Origin: Prevotella pallens ATCC 700821
Lineage (GTDB): Bacteria; Bacteroidota; Bacteroidia; Bacteroidales; Bacteroidaceae
Reading direction: 5' to 3'
Length of the DNA stretch: 64,000 nucleotides
Assembly: GCF_000220255.1 (NCBI RefSeq)
Contig: NZ_GL982513.1
Span: 1,820,936 to 1,884,935 of the forward strand
The position numbers and the translations under genes were made by a program. The notes beneath the pieces are model-generated. The model saw only the letters and a program-made list of their open reading frames with translations. It ran no database searches and was not told where the DNA came from. Below, piece after piece: positions 8,867 to 18,151 of this stretch. Position 1 is the stretch's first letter; every line of letters starts with the position of its first letter.

Positions 8867-11380
8867 ATGAATACTTTAAAGAAATGTCTGCCCGATGCGA
8901 TAGTTATCGTCATCTTTGCAGTAATCTCTTTTGCTTACTTCTTTGTGCCTGTATCGCAAGGCAAGATTCTTTTCCGCCACGATTCACAAGCAAGTGTAGG
9001 CTTAGGACAGGAACTTACACAGTATGAACAACGCACTGGTGAGGTTACACGTTGGACTAACTCTGTTTTTAGTGGTATGCCAACCTATCAAATCTCTCCA
9101 TCGTATAATTCTACCGATGGACTTTCTGCAGTAATGTCGGCATATCATCTATGGTTGCCAGACTATGTTTGGTTCATTTTTGCCTATCTTTTAGGTTTCT
9201 ACATTCTGCTTCGTGCGTTCAACTTCCGTCAGTCGTTGGCTGCATTAGGAAGTATCATCTGGGCATTCTCTTCCTATTTCCTTATCATTATTGCTGCAGG
9301 ACACCTTTGGAAGGTAATGGCATTGGCGTACTTACCACCTATGATAGGTGGTGTTGTGTTGGCTTATAGAGGTAAATATCTTTGGGGGTTCATTGTTACT
9401 GCAGTGTTTACTGCCTTTGAAATTAAGGCTAATCATGTGCAAATGACCTACTACTACCTTTTCATTGTTCTGTTTATGGTAATAGCCTACCTTGTACAAG
9501 CTATTCGCGAAAAGCGTTTACAACATTTCTTTAAAGCTTCGGCCATTCTCATAGCAGCAGCATTGATAGGTATAGCCATCAATATTTCGAACCTTTACCA
9601 CACTTGGGAATATCAGAAGGAAAGTATGCGTGGCAAGAGCGAACTGACAAAAGCGAATAGTGCTAATCAAACAAGTTCAGGTCTCGACCGCGACTACATT
9701 ACGCAATGGAGCTATGGAATAGACGAAACACTAACTTTGCTTGTGCCCGATGCTAAAGGCGGTGCAAGCGTTCCATTAAGTCAGAATGCAACGGCTATGG
9801 CAAAGGCTAACCCAGAGGTTGAAAATATGTTGCCACAACTATACGAGGCTATACCACAATACTTTGGAACGCAGCCCGGTACGAGCGGTCCTGTTTATGT
9901 GGGAGCCTTTGTTCTTTTTCTCTTTGTGTTGGGTTTGTTCATTGTTAAGACACCAATAAAGTGGGCATTGCTGGCAGCTACTGCACTGTCTATATTGCTT
10001 TCGTGGGGACACAACTTTATGGGCTTTACCAATTTCTTCCTCGATTATGTACCAATGTACGCTAAATTCCGTACTGTTGCCAGCATATTAGTTATAGCAG
10101 AGTTTACCATTCCGTTGCTTGCGGCACTTGCTTTAAAGCGCATTGTAGACGAACCTACAGTGCTAACAAAGAATATGAAGTATGTTTATGCTAGTTTTGC
10201 ACTTACAGCAGGTGTAGCTCTCGCAATAGCGTTAATGCCAAGTATGATGGGACCTTTCGTATCAGATCAAGAGCGTCAGATGCTTTCCAGCATTCAAGGA
10301 ATGACTCCTGATGTTCAGAATATGATGCTTTCGAGCATTGCCACTATGCGTGGTGCTATGGTAAGTGCCGATGCTTGGCGTTCAATCGTTATTATAATAA
10401 TTGGTGTTGCTATGCTTTTACTATTTAAGGCACAGAAAATTAAAGCTATCTATCTTATTGTTGGAATATCTGCTCTCTGCTTAATAGACCTTTGGCAAGT
10501 GGATAAACGCTATTTAAACGACGAGATGTTTGTGCCTAAGAGCGAACGCGATACACCACAACAGGCTACTGCTACTGATTTGCAAATACTGAAAGATAAA
10601 TCTTTATCGTACCGGGTGCTAAACTTCGCATCGGGTGCCTTCAACGAAAACAACACATCTTACTTCCATAAAAGCATTGGCGGATATCACCCAGCCAAGC
10701 TTCGTCGCTATCAAGAAATGATTGATAAATACATTGCTCCTGAGATGCAAACTGCTATGCAAGCCATAGCTAATAAGGGTGGAGTTATGTCGGAAGTAGA
10801 CGGCAGAAAGCTATTCCCCGTACTGAATATGCTCAATGCCAAATATTTTATAGTTCCATTACAAGGCAATGCTACTACTTCGATACAAAATCCGTATGCA
10901 CAAGGTAATGGTTGGTTCGTAGACAAACTTACATACGTGGCTGATGCTAATGCTGAATATGCAGAAGTAGGCAAGATAGATGTAAGCCACGAAGCTGTAG
11001 CCGACAAGAAGTTTGAGCCTATACTCGGACAAACACAAACTAACGATTCTACAGCAAGTGTCGTTCTAACAAAATACGAACCTAACAATATGACCTACAC
11101 CGTGAACTCAACAAAGGGCGGAGTGGTTGTATTCTCAGAGGTTTATTACCCTGGTTGGACAGCTACCATAGACGGGCAACCTGCCGAACTCGGTCGGGTG
11201 AATTACATTCTGCGTGCCTTAAACGTAAAAGCTGGTAAGCACGAAGTAGTGCTCGACTTCCACCCAACAAGCATTAGCACAACCGAAACTATAGCTTATG
11301 CTGCTCTTATAGTTCTTCTGCTTGCCATTTGTGTAGCTATTTATTCGGAAAAGAAAAAACAAAAAACAACGAAAGAATAG
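8867..11380 (+). CDS. YfhO family integral membrane protein
   Basis: The 837-residue protein has a signal-anchor helix at residues 10-28 and about twelve further membrane segments, most of them between residues 80 and 540, with a large extracytoplasmic domain in residues about 560-800 before a last C-terminal helix. This is the YfhO (DUF6044-like) architecture, related to GT-C membrane glycosyltransferases; some members glycosylate lipoteichoic acid in Firmicutes, but the role in Bacteroidetes is not established. The conserved extracytoplasmic loop after the first helix contains RHDSQ, a position where GT-C enzymes carry an acidic catalytic residue. It is a single-gene unit with its own promoter and a strong terminator. 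Confidence 0.85.
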   Translation: MNTLKKCLPDAIVIVIFAVISFAYFFVPVSQGKILFRHDSQASVGLGQELTQYEQRTGEVTRWTNSVFSGMPTYQISPSYNSTDGLSAVMSAYHLWLPDYVWFIFAYLLGFYILLRAFNFRQSLAALGSIIWAFSSYFLIIIAAGHLWKVMALAYLPPMIGGVVLAYRGKYLWGFIVTAVFTAFEIKANHVQMTYYYLFIVLFMVIAYLVQAIREKRLQHFFKASAILIAAALIGIAINISNLYHTWEYQKESMRGKSELTKANSANQTSSGLDRDYITQWSYGIDETLTLLVPDAKGGASVPLSQNATAMAKANPEVENMLPQLYEAIPQYFGTQPGTSGPVYVGAFVLFLFVLGLFIVKTPIKWALLAATALSILLSWGHNFMGFTNFFLDYVPMYAKFRTVASILVIAEFTIPLLAALALKRIVDEPTVLTKNMKYVYASFALTAGVALAIALMPSMMGPFVSDQERQMLSSIQGMTPDVQNMMLSSIATMRGAMVSADAWRSIVIIIIGVAMLLLFKAQKIKAIYLIVGISALCLIDLWQVDKRYLNDEMFVPKSERDTPQQATATDLQILKDKSLSYRVLNFASGAFNENNTSYFHKSIGGYHPAKLRRYQEMIDKYIAPEMQTAMQAIANKGGVMSEVDGRKLFPVLNMLNAKYFIVPLQGNATTSIQNPYAQGNGWFVDKLTYVADANAEYAEVGKIDVSHEAVADKKFEPILGQTQTNDSTASVVLTKYEPNNMTYTVNSTKGGVVVFSEVYYPGWTATIDGQPAELGRVNYILRALNVKAGKHEVVLDFHPTSISTTETIAYAALIVLLLAICVAIYSEKKKQKTTKE

Positions 11381-11400
11381 TTCTCCTATAAATAAACCGT

Positions 11401-11474
11401 AAGAACTTCAGCACTGCGATTGCAATATACCATTTATAAATTAACTGCATCGCAAGGTTGAAGTTCTTTTTTTT
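11401..11474 (+). terminator. Rho-independent terminator after the YfhO gene
   Basis: AAGAACTTCA pairs with TGAAGTTCTT across an inner stem (TGCGAT with its complement ATCGCA), followed by eight T residues. The structure starts 20 bp after the stop codon. Confidence 0.85.
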
Positions 11475-11520
11475 ATTCACTATAAATAAGGCTACCGTAT
11501 TCTTTGTTATCACCCCACTA

Positions 11521-11604
11521 TACTTTAAGTTAAAGTATTCTTATACTTTAGGTTAAAGTCTTCGTGTACTTTAAGTTAAAGTCCTCGTGTACTTTAAGTT
11601 AAAC
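11521..11604. repeat. ACTTTAAGTTAAAGT tandem palindrome array (four units, 23-bp period)
   Basis: ACTTTAA starts at 11522, 11545, 11568 and 11591. Three units carry the near-palindrome ACTTTAA-N-TTAAAGT and the last is truncated. It sits about 45 bp past the YfhO terminator. Confidence 0.88.
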
Positions 11605-11720
11605 CACCATTACGTTTTATGGATGGAAGTTCAGCAGGAAATAAGTGTGAGCCTATAAGCTATGCTTACTAGCTACACACAAACAAAATAGGACAGACAG
11701 TTTTTTGAGGTTCTTGTTTC

Positions 11721-11794
11721 AGATATCTATCACGCTCGTCACAGATATCTGTCGCGTTCGTCTCAGATATCTATCAATATCAAATTAGATATCA
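11721..11794. repeat. AGATATCT array, copy 2 (four units, 22-bp period)
   Basis: AGATATCT lies at 11721, 11743 and 11765, with AGATATCA at 11787, all 22 bp apart. The following ACAAAAAACTACA matches the flank of copy 3 and resembles that of copy 1. Confidence 0.9.
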
Positions 11795-12255
11795 CAAAAA
11801 ACTACAGCCTTTATATCTCTATATAATGTAACAATATAATGTTCTGAAACTCATTATATAAGTGTAGAAATTATTAGATGTAGTTAACAAAAAGCGGATA
11901 GATGTGCTGCGCAACAATGGTACGCAACGATGTAAGATATTATTTATATGTTAATATACTTGTTATTTAAAATAAGTCTAAATACAAATATTAAAGTTCC
12001 ACACTTTAAACATCTGTTGTAAGTTAATTGACAATCAGACTTTTTTACCACAAAAGGGTTATGTTTCATGTTTTATACACATATTGCTTATAAGGCAATA
12101 TAACTATCTGGAACATACAACATTAGATATATGCAAAACTAATATTTAAACCTTATATTGCAATAATCTTATAAGCACCAAACGAACAACACTTTATAGC
12201 ATTTCTGTATTATATTTTAGTCTACGTATTAATTTCCTATTCATCTTTTTTTTGC

Positions 12256-12263
12256 TAACTTTG
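12256..12263 (+). promoter_or_regulatory. Promoter -7 box for dnaA
   Basis: TAACTTTG followed by GCATTGCC lies 73 bp upstream of the dnaA ATG. The -33 element is not obvious. Confidence 0.5.
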
Positions 12264-12336
12264 CATTGCCTTTGTATTAAGGAGAATGATTTGATTTATT
12301 TACTAATAAGGAAACCCTTTAGATATATATTAAAGC

Positions 12337-13743
12337 ATGAAAGTTCAACCCAAAGCACTCTGGGAGCAGTGTCTGCAGCTTATTAAAGAGAATGTAACAG
12401 AGCAGCAGTATACAACATGGTTCAAACCAATTACTTTCGAGACATTCGACGCTACCACAAGTATTCTTTTGGTACAAGTCCCAAGTCCATTCGTATACGA
12501 GTATTTGGAAGAGAACTATGTGAACTTGTTGAGCAAAGTGCTTACCCGTGTCTTTGGTAAAGGCATTCATCTAAAATATAGAATAGTTACCGATAAGACT
12601 CACAACTTAACGCAAGATATTCAATCGGACACTGTTGATAATGTTGAAACACAGCTACCAACTAATCGTGCAAATCAAAGTCCAACGCCATTAGATGCAG
12701 TTCTACAAGACATAGATCCACAATTAGATTTGCACAAGTCGTTCTCAAATTATATTGAAGGCGATAGCAATAAGTTGCCACGCTCTATAGGCTTGTCAAT
12801 TGCAGAACACCCAAACACCACACAGTTCAATCCGATGTTTATTTTTGGTCCTTCTGGTTGTGGAAAGACTCACCTTATTAATGCAATAGGATTAAAAATA
12901 AAACAGCTTTATCCACAAAAACGTGTTTTGTATATATCTGCCCGCTTATTTCAGGTGCAATATACAAACTCTGTTTTGAATAATACTACCAACGATTTCA
13001 TTAACTTCTATCAAACAATAGACGTTTTAATTGTTGATGATATTCAAGAATGGATAACTGCAACCAAGACACAAGATACCTTCTTCCATATCTTTAACCA
13101 CTTGTTTAAGAATGGAAAGCGTATTATTTTAGCTTCTGACCGACCACCAGTAGAGCTTAAAGGTATGAACGAACGTTTATTAACACGTTTTGCTTGTGGA
13201 CTTATTGCAGAGCTTGAGAAGCCTAACGTACAACTCTGTATAGATATATTGAATAGTAAGATTAAGCGCGATGGATTGAATATACCAGACGATGTTGTGC
13301 AGTTTATAGCCCAAACAGCCAATGGAAGTGTACGCGATTTAGAAGGAGTCATCAATTCTCTATTGGCTTATAGTGTTGTTTACAACAGCAATATAGATAT
13401 GCGCTTAGCAGAAAGAGTAATTAAACGTTCGGTAAAAATAGACGACGAACCTTTAACCATAGATGAAATAATAGATAAGGTTTGCTCACACTTCAACGTA
13501 ACTACCACTGCTGTAAACTCTCGCTCACGTAAACAAGATATAGTATTGGCTCGTCAGGTAAGTATGTACTTAGCACAAAAACATACAAAAATGCCAGCAA
13601 GTCGTATAGGAAAACTTGTTGGAGGTCGCGACCACAGCACAGTACTTCACAGTTGTTCTCAAATAGAGAAGCGTCTACAAGTAGATAAAGGCTTCACAGC
13701 TGAACTCTCAACCATTGAGAACTCATTTAAACTGAAACTTTAA
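12337..13743 (+). CDS. dnaA: Chromosomal replication initiator protein DnaA
   Basis: DnaA binds DnaA boxes at the origin and opens the duplex to start replication. All four domains are visible in 468 residues: the N-terminal domain (about 1-85), a variable linker (86-130), the AAA+ domain with Walker A GPSGCGKT at 171-178 and Walker B LIVDDIQ at 231-237, and the C-terminal helix-turn-helix with the DnaA signature GGRDHSTVLHSCSQI near residue 428. It is a single gene, convergent with the thiamine operon, whose last gene ends only 12 bp beyond the dnaA stop. Confidence 0.98.
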   Translation: MKVQPKALWEQCLQLIKENVTEQQYTTWFKPITFETFDATTSILLVQVPSPFVYEYLEENYVNLLSKVLTRVFGKGIHLKYRIVTDKTHNLTQDIQSDTVDNVETQLPTNRANQSPTPLDAVLQDIDPQLDLHKSFSNYIEGDSNKLPRSIGLSIAEHPNTTQFNPMFIFGPSGCGKTHLINAIGLKIKQLYPQKRVLYISARLFQVQYTNSVLNNTTNDFINFYQTIDVLIVDDIQEWITATKTQDTFFHIFNHLFKNGKRIILASDRPPVELKGMNERLLTRFACGLIAELEKPNVQLCIDILNSKIKRDGLNIPDDVVQFIAQTANGSVRDLEGVINSLLAYSVVYNSNIDMRLAERVIKRSVKIDDEPLTIDEIIDKVCSHFNVTTTAVNSRSRKQDIVLARQVSMYLAQKHTKMPASRIGKLVGGRDHSTVLHSCSQIEKRLQVDKGFTAELSTIENSFKLKL

Positions 13744-13755
13744 GCCACCTCTTAC

Positions 13756-14418
13756 TTATTCTAATCCATATTCTTTTGGTTTATGCGTTTGATAAACCAA
13801 ATAAGTCGAATCGCTATTAATGGTGAACGAATATTCAATAGCTTCGTTTAATGTTCCTTGCCATAACTCGCTAAAGGGATATAATTCCCACTTCAATCCT
13901 TCGCTTTCTAAGCATTTGCCACCTATCTGAAAAACACTTACCTGTTGGTGTGGAAAAGAAGCAAATGTTGTTTTACCCTGCGAAACAGTAAACCAACCAT
14001 AGTTGGTAACCATTGTTGGCACAATGTTTAGGCATTTATAATAATGTAGAAGTAATGCTATGTTTCCTAATGTGTGGTCTTCTCGTTTGCCTGTTGTACC
14101 CAAAAAACAAAATGTTGGCTGCCCTTTTAAAGCGAAATATTGCAAGGCATACTTTGTAGCCTTTGTTAAATCGTTGTCTTCCTGTTCTACTATTGTATGA
14201 AATATGGATTGATATTTCACCTTTGTAGCTGTCGAAACAGAATCGCCATCACCTACAATAACTTCTGGTTCAATTCCCATTCTCAAAAGTTCTTCTACAG
14301 CTCCATCGCATGCAATCAGATGTTTTGCAGTGCGCAGAATATGTATTGCAGTTTCGTTTGTAGGGAAATCGCCTGCCGCAAGTATCACTACATCGTATTC
14401 ATTCTTCAGTTCTCTCAT
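13756..14418 (-). CDS. Thiamine pyrophosphokinase
   Basis: The enzyme transfers pyrophosphate from ATP to thiamine, giving thiamine diphosphate directly. The 220-residue product has the family hallmarks ACDGAVEELL and VIVGDGDS near residues 37-58 and the GKREDHTLGN motif near 130-139, which bind metal and ATP. It is the third gene of a TPP-riboswitch operon after an outer-membrane receptor and a PnuT permease, so imported thiamine can be trapped by phosphorylation. The 12-bp gap to pnuT supports co-transcription. This family is often called thiN or tnr3 in Bacteroidetes. Confidence 0.93.
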   Translation of the reverse strand: MRELKNEYDVVILAAGDFPTNETAIHILRTAKHLIACDGAVEELLRMGIEPEVIVGDGDSVSTATKVKYQSIFHTIVEQEDNDLTKATKYALQYFALKGQPTFCFLGTTGKREDHTLGNIALLLHYYKCLNIVPTMVTNYGWFTVSQGKTTFASFPHQQVSVFQIGGKCLESEGLKWELYPFSELWQGTLNEAIEYSFTINSDSTYLVYQTHKPKEYGLE

Positions 14419-14430
14419 TGCTTTTATTCT

Positions 14431-15051
14431 CTAATTCGTATATTTCTCTTCTCGCATCATTCGTTTCCATTTAAAATACCCAGCAATAGCTATAAGCGCA
14501 TAAAATGCATAGAGTCCACCAGTAAATGGTATGCCTTTATAAAAATAGAGAGCCGACAATTCTATATCTGCTACAAACCAGACCCACCATTGCTCTATGT
14601 ATTTTTTAGCTAATGCCCATAGTCCGATTATACTTAATGCATTACCAAAGCTATCTAATACAGGGACAGTAGAGTTTGTAAAAGTAATTAAAATATAATA
14701 AACAGAACTCCACAAAGCTATAAAAGCCACTATTACAGGTATAATTCTCCGTTTTGGAAAGCGTGTTATAGGAATTGCTTCGTTGTCTTTCTTCTTCTTA
14801 CCAAACCGCCAATAAAGGTAGCCATATATAGAAACAACAATGTAATAAAGCTGCATACCGAAGTCTGCATATAATTTTGCTTCGTAATAAACAAAACTAT
14901 AAACAATAGGCATGAGTACACTCGTAAGCCAAAGCCAAATGCTAGCCTTGTACTCTTGGTAGATATAAATTAATCCGATAATAGTACCAACTAAGTCTAA
15001 TACTTGATAGGTACTAGCATCTTGAAAGTATTGAATAATATTGTTTAGCAT
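14431..15051 (-). CDS. pnuT: Thiamine permease of the PnuC/PnuT family
   Basis: The 206-residue product is an inner-membrane protein with about seven hydrophobic helices and PnuC-family motifs (WLWLTSVLMPIVYSF near residues 38-52, YGYLYWRFGKK near 75-85, and WWVWFVADIE near 157). PnuC proteins import nicotinamide riboside by facilitated diffusion coupled to phosphorylation; the PnuT branch imports thiamine. Placement between a TPP-riboswitch-controlled TonB receptor and thiamine pyrophosphokinase supports thiamine as substrate. That specificity is inference from context. Confidence 0.9.
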   Translation of the reverse strand: MLNNIIQYFQDASTYQVLDLVGTIIGLIYIYQEYKASIWLWLTSVLMPIVYSFVYYEAKLYADFGMQLYYIVVSIYGYLYWRFGKKKKDNEAIPITRFPKRRIIPVIVAFIALWSSVYYILITFTNSTVPVLDSFGNALSIIGLWALAKKYIEQWWVWFVADIELSALYFYKGIPFTGGLYAFYALIAIAGYFKWKRMMREEKYTN

Positions 15052-15073
15052 TTAGCTCTTTTTTATATATATT

Positions 15074-15111
15074 CTACCTCTCTTCGCTCTCACGATAACA
15101 AAGAGAGGTAG
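15074..15111 (-). promoter_or_regulatory. Intercistronic hairpin between the thiamine receptor gene and pnuT
   Basis: CTACCTCTCTT pairs with AAGAGAGGTAG around a 16-nt loop just after the receptor stop codon. No T-tract follows on the minus strand, so it probably stabilises or differentially processes the operon mRNA, giving more receptor than permease. Confidence 0.55.
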
Positions 15112-15119
15112 TTTAGTTT

Positions 15120-17477
15120 TTAGAACTTCAGTGTAATGTTACCCATCATTGTGAATCCAGCCATTGGCATAAAACCTATCTGATAATAGCGGTTGTCGTT
15201 TGTGTATTTATTCTTTTCACTCACAGCACTGTAAACCCAACCACTTGCAGCATAATGGTTATTGAAAATATTGTTGAAATTAAGTCCGAAAACAATCTCC
15301 CTTAGCCCACAATGCTGTTTACTGGTTTTCAGAACATAATTGAGATTTATATCCGTTTGTGAAAAAGCAGGGAGTGAACGGTCTATGTTTTCGGAGTTAT
15401 CCAAGTACTGGCGGCTCACATAGTTTGTATGCCAAACAAATTGTGCACCTTTATAATGGAAGTTCATAAAGCCATTGAGAATAGTCGAAGGTGAAAAAGC
15501 GAGAGTAGAGTTGTCGTAATGCACTTTCAATGGCATCTTTTTATTGTCCCAATTATTTACAAACTCATCGAAGTTCTTAATTTTATTAATGCTCAGAGCA
15601 GCATTTCCCTCTAATGTAAGCCACGAAGTAGCGTTCCAGCCTGCTGATAATTCGGCTCCCATACGATAGGAATCTTTTACGTTTGTTGTAAGATTCTCGC
15701 CAATATCGCTTTGTTCGCCTGTCTGAACAAACTGATCTTTATAGCCCATATAGTATAAGTTCGTTCCCACATTCCATTTATTTACTGCGTATTGATAACC
15801 TATTTCTACATCGAATAGGTGTTCTGCATTAGGTGCAGGATACTTCCCGTTGTCTGTAAAGTTGTTGCGTTCTGGTTCACGGCTTGCATACGCTATAGAG
15901 AAATAAGCCTTGTGCCCTCCATTATTATAACTGATACCAGCCTTAGGGTTCACAAAGTTATAGTTTTCGTTAATATTTAAAATCTGATTAGTATAACTAC
16001 CATTTGCCAATTCGTAGAACTTATCATTCTTGCCATTGGCTTTGTAGTTCACATAACGATACTGTATGTCGGCAAACAAACTCCAGTAGGTGTGCAAATA
16101 GTAAGTTGCTTTCGCAAAAACACTATAGTCGTTCTTGTCTCCATCAGAGTCGTAATACTTCAATCCGTTAAAGTTCTGAACCTGACCTTTATTAGATATG
16201 TATGTAAGATAGCCGAAGTGGTTACCACGGAATTGCTGTAAGTTAATACCACCGAGTATATCCCAGCAATCGTTTTTGTAATTTACATTGTAAAGAATGC
16301 CGTAAGTATGCTGTGTTAATCCCTTCTTTCTCACAAAGTCGCTACGCTTAATATTTTTCCCATTTACATCGGTTGCTATAAGCCCGAACTTACTAAACTT
16401 ATTGTTTGGACGAAACTCACTGTAATATCCGTATCCATAAGTATAATGTAAAGCTATATTATGCGACCAAGCAACATTGCTTTTCCATACTGCCGAGAGT
16501 ATATTGTGGTTCTGATAGAAGTTATCAGTGGTCTTCTTCCAATAGCTTCCATCGTCCATTTTGTAACGTTGCGTTTGGTAGTTTCCATTTGCGTCGGTAG
16601 AGAAAGTCCAACTATTGCCGTCAAATACCAACTTCTCGTAGAGTGGATTAAAACGGCCTAATCCACGTTTGTACAGGTCTTTGTAGGTTTTAATATCTTT
16701 ACTCATTAGCGTAGCATCGTCGTTTCCAGCTACTACCCCACTCCACGCTTGTCCTGTCTTCTCAAAATTACCGATGTTTTTATACCTTATCTGAAAGTTA
16801 TCGCTTACGTATGTCAGCCCACCATAGTAAGAGCCCGACCTTCCTGCCGTACCATGGAGATATCCATCTGTGGCTGTTTCGTGGTAAGCACCATCGAAGA
16901 TAAAATGATTGCCCAATAAACCAGTTGAGAAGTTTACACCTGCATTATATGTATTGTATGTTCCAAACGACCCACTCACTTCTACAGTAGGTTGATGGTT
17001 TGGTGTAGCTGTTGCCAAAGAGATAGAGCCACCGAACGCCCCATCACCATTAGTAGATGTTCCGATACCACGTTGAATTTGTACGCTGTTCATTAGTGCA
17101 CCATAAGAGTTCATATTTGCCCAGAAAACTGTTTGGTCTTCAGGTGAATTAAGCGAAATCCCATCAAGAGTTATGTTGATACGACTGCCACCAGCACCAC
17201 GAATGCGCATTGCAGCCGTACCCGTTCCAAGACCGTTCTCGCCCCAAGCAAACACACCAGGAGTATGGGCAAACAAAAAAGGAAGCTCACGTCCTGTTAC
17301 AGAGAAGTTCGACAACTCTGCCTTTTTAATATTAGCCACAGCAAATGGAGCATTCTTTCGTGCTCTAACTCCAGCCACTATAACCTCTTGAAGTTCCTGA
17401 CTTTTCAATGTGTCAGTTCTTTGAGCTTGCACACTCACTGCACAAGCTAATGCAACAATCATCAATTGCTTTTTCAT
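15120..17477 (-). CDS. TonB-dependent outer-membrane receptor for thiamine
   Basis: The 785-residue protein starts with a signal peptide (MKKQLMIVALACAVSVQA), then a TonB-box-like stretch (LQEVIVAG near residues 28-35), a plug domain to about residue 155 with the typical GxxxMRIRGAGG, LDGISLN and NSVQIQRG motifs, and a beta-barrel ending in phenylalanine (GNITLKF). It draws substrate through the outer membrane using TonB/ExbBD energy. A TPP riboswitch covers its leader and thiamine genes follow, which identifies it as the thiamine receptor type often called OMthi. The ATG is only about 25 nt past the riboswitch aptamer. Confidence 0.92.
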   Translation of the reverse strand: MKKQLMIVALACAVSVQAQRTDTLKSQELQEVIVAGVRARKNAPFAVANIKKAELSNFSVTGRELPFLFAHTPGVFAWGENGLGTGTAAMRIRGAGGSRINITLDGISLNSPEDQTVFWANMNSYGALMNSVQIQRGIGTSTNGDGAFGGSISLATATPNHQPTVEVSGSFGTYNTYNAGVNFSTGLLGNHFIFDGAYHETATDGYLHGTAGRSGSYYGGLTYVSDNFQIRYKNIGNFEKTGQAWSGVVAGNDDATLMSKDIKTYKDLYKRGLGRFNPLYEKLVFDGNSWTFSTDANGNYQTQRYKMDDGSYWKKTTDNFYQNHNILSAVWKSNVAWSHNIALHYTYGYGYYSEFRPNNKFSKFGLIATDVNGKNIKRSDFVRKKGLTQHTYGILYNVNYKNDCWDILGGINLQQFRGNHFGYLTYISNKGQVQNFNGLKYYDSDGDKNDYSVFAKATYYLHTYWSLFADIQYRYVNYKANGKNDKFYELANGSYTNQILNINENYNFVNPKAGISYNNGGHKAYFSIAYASREPERNNFTDNGKYPAPNAEHLFDVEIGYQYAVNKWNVGTNLYYMGYKDQFVQTGEQSDIGENLTTNVKDSYRMGAELSAGWNATSWLTLEGNAALSINKIKNFDEFVNNWDNKKMPLKVHYDNSTLAFSPSTILNGFMNFHYKGAQFVWHTNYVSRQYLDNSENIDRSLPAFSQTDINLNYVLKTSKQHCGLREIVFGLNFNNIFNNHYAASGWVYSAVSEKNKYTNDNRYYQIGFMPMAGFTMMGNITLKF

Positions 17478-17502
17478 ATTATGTATTTGATATAATAGAA
17501 TA

Positions 17503-17587
17503 TAAGGGGAGTTTCCCTACGACGGCATTACCCGTATCAGGTTCATGGGTTTATTCTCAGCAAGTTCAAACGAACAAGCACCCCTTA
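17503..17587 (-). ncRNA. TPP riboswitch (THI element)
   Basis: Read on the minus strand, the aptamer starts with AAGGGGTGC and contains GCTGAGA, ACCC, GAACCTGAT, GGGTAATGCC and GTAGGGAA in the order and spacing of the THI box, closed by CTCCCCTT pairing with AAGGGG. These are the conserved pyrimidine- and pyrophosphate-binding helices. There is no terminator stem with a U-tract before the start codon, so control is probably at translation initiation: ligand-bound P1 lies within about 25 nt of the ATG. Confidence 0.97.
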
Positions 17588-17610
17588 GCTATCATTCTGA
17601 TAACCGGTTG

Positions 17611-17642
17611 CAAAGTTACTACATTTACATGGAATAGACAAA
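17611..17642 (-). promoter_or_regulatory. Promoter of the thiamine operon
   Basis: The minus strand shows TTTG at 17642-17639, a 20-bp spacer, and TAACTTTG at 17618-17611, a full match to the Bacteroidetes sigma-A consensus. Transcription would start just before the riboswitch aptamer. Confidence 0.8.
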
Positions 17643-17821
17643 GAAAGGTAGAACTATCGCTTTTCTTGCAGATTTATTGTTTCTTTTACATTGGCCATTG
17701 TGTTTTTGTTTAACTACTATCGATCATTAGAACCTAAGTAACCTTTATTTTATTGCAAGAAGGGTAAGAATAGTGATTTACTTTACAACGAACACCTAGT
17801 AGTATTTTTGTTACTGAAAAT

Positions 17822-17866
17822 AAGCAATAAACAAACTATACAAGGCAAGAGCATTTGCCTTGTATA
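17822..17866 (-). terminator. Perfect 12-bp hairpin, probable terminator for ugd
   Basis: TATACAAGGCAA at 17837-17848 pairs perfectly with TTGCCTTGTATA at 17855-17866 around a 6-nt loop. On the minus strand the stem is followed by TTTGTTTATT. It would end transcripts from ugd before the thiamine promoter, leaving a 3' region of about 285 nt. Confidence 0.6.
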
Positions 17867-17993
17867 TAGCTTATTTTGAGTTCAGTAAAGAATAGATGGA
17901 GAAATTATAAACAGTGTCTACAATTTACGTACAAACTAAATAGAACATCTCAGATGTATAGAAAAACCAACTATATATAGCTACTTTTTTCTC

Positions 17994-18067
17994 AGATATC
18001 TGTTATGTTCGTTTCAGATATCTATAACGCTCGTCTCAGATATCTATCAGTTGCAAATTAGATATCA
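17994..18067. repeat. AGATATCT array, copy 3 (four units, 22-bp period)
   Basis: AGATATCT lies at 17994, 18016 and 18038, with AGATATCA at 18060, all 22 bp apart. Flanks shared with copy 4 are AAATAGAACATCTCAGATG to the left (from about 17938) and AGATGAGAATTATAAA to the right (18123-18138). It lies in the predicted 3' region of ugd. Confidence 0.9.
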
Positions 18068-18151
18068 CAAAAAACAACAACCGTTATGTAGCTATATTAT
18101 AATACTTGAGAGAGATTTATTTAGATGAGAATTATAAATTCATTTATTGCA

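Larger units (their letters stand above)
11475..12336. other. 862-bp non-coding region between YfhO and dnaA
   Basis: The region is AT-rich and carries no convincing gene. It holds a 23-bp-period ACTTTAAGTTAAAGT array and the second AGATATCT array. The 11,820-12,330 part is very AT-rich and contains one DnaA-box-like site, TTATACACA at 12073-12081, but I cannot find the cluster of boxes expected for a replication origin. Confidence 0.6.

Noticed and set aside
11820..12336. Chromosomal replication origin upstream of dnaA
   Set aside because: The region is AT-rich but I find only one DnaA-box-like site (TTATACACA at 12073). Without a cluster of boxes or GC-skew data the call is not supported.
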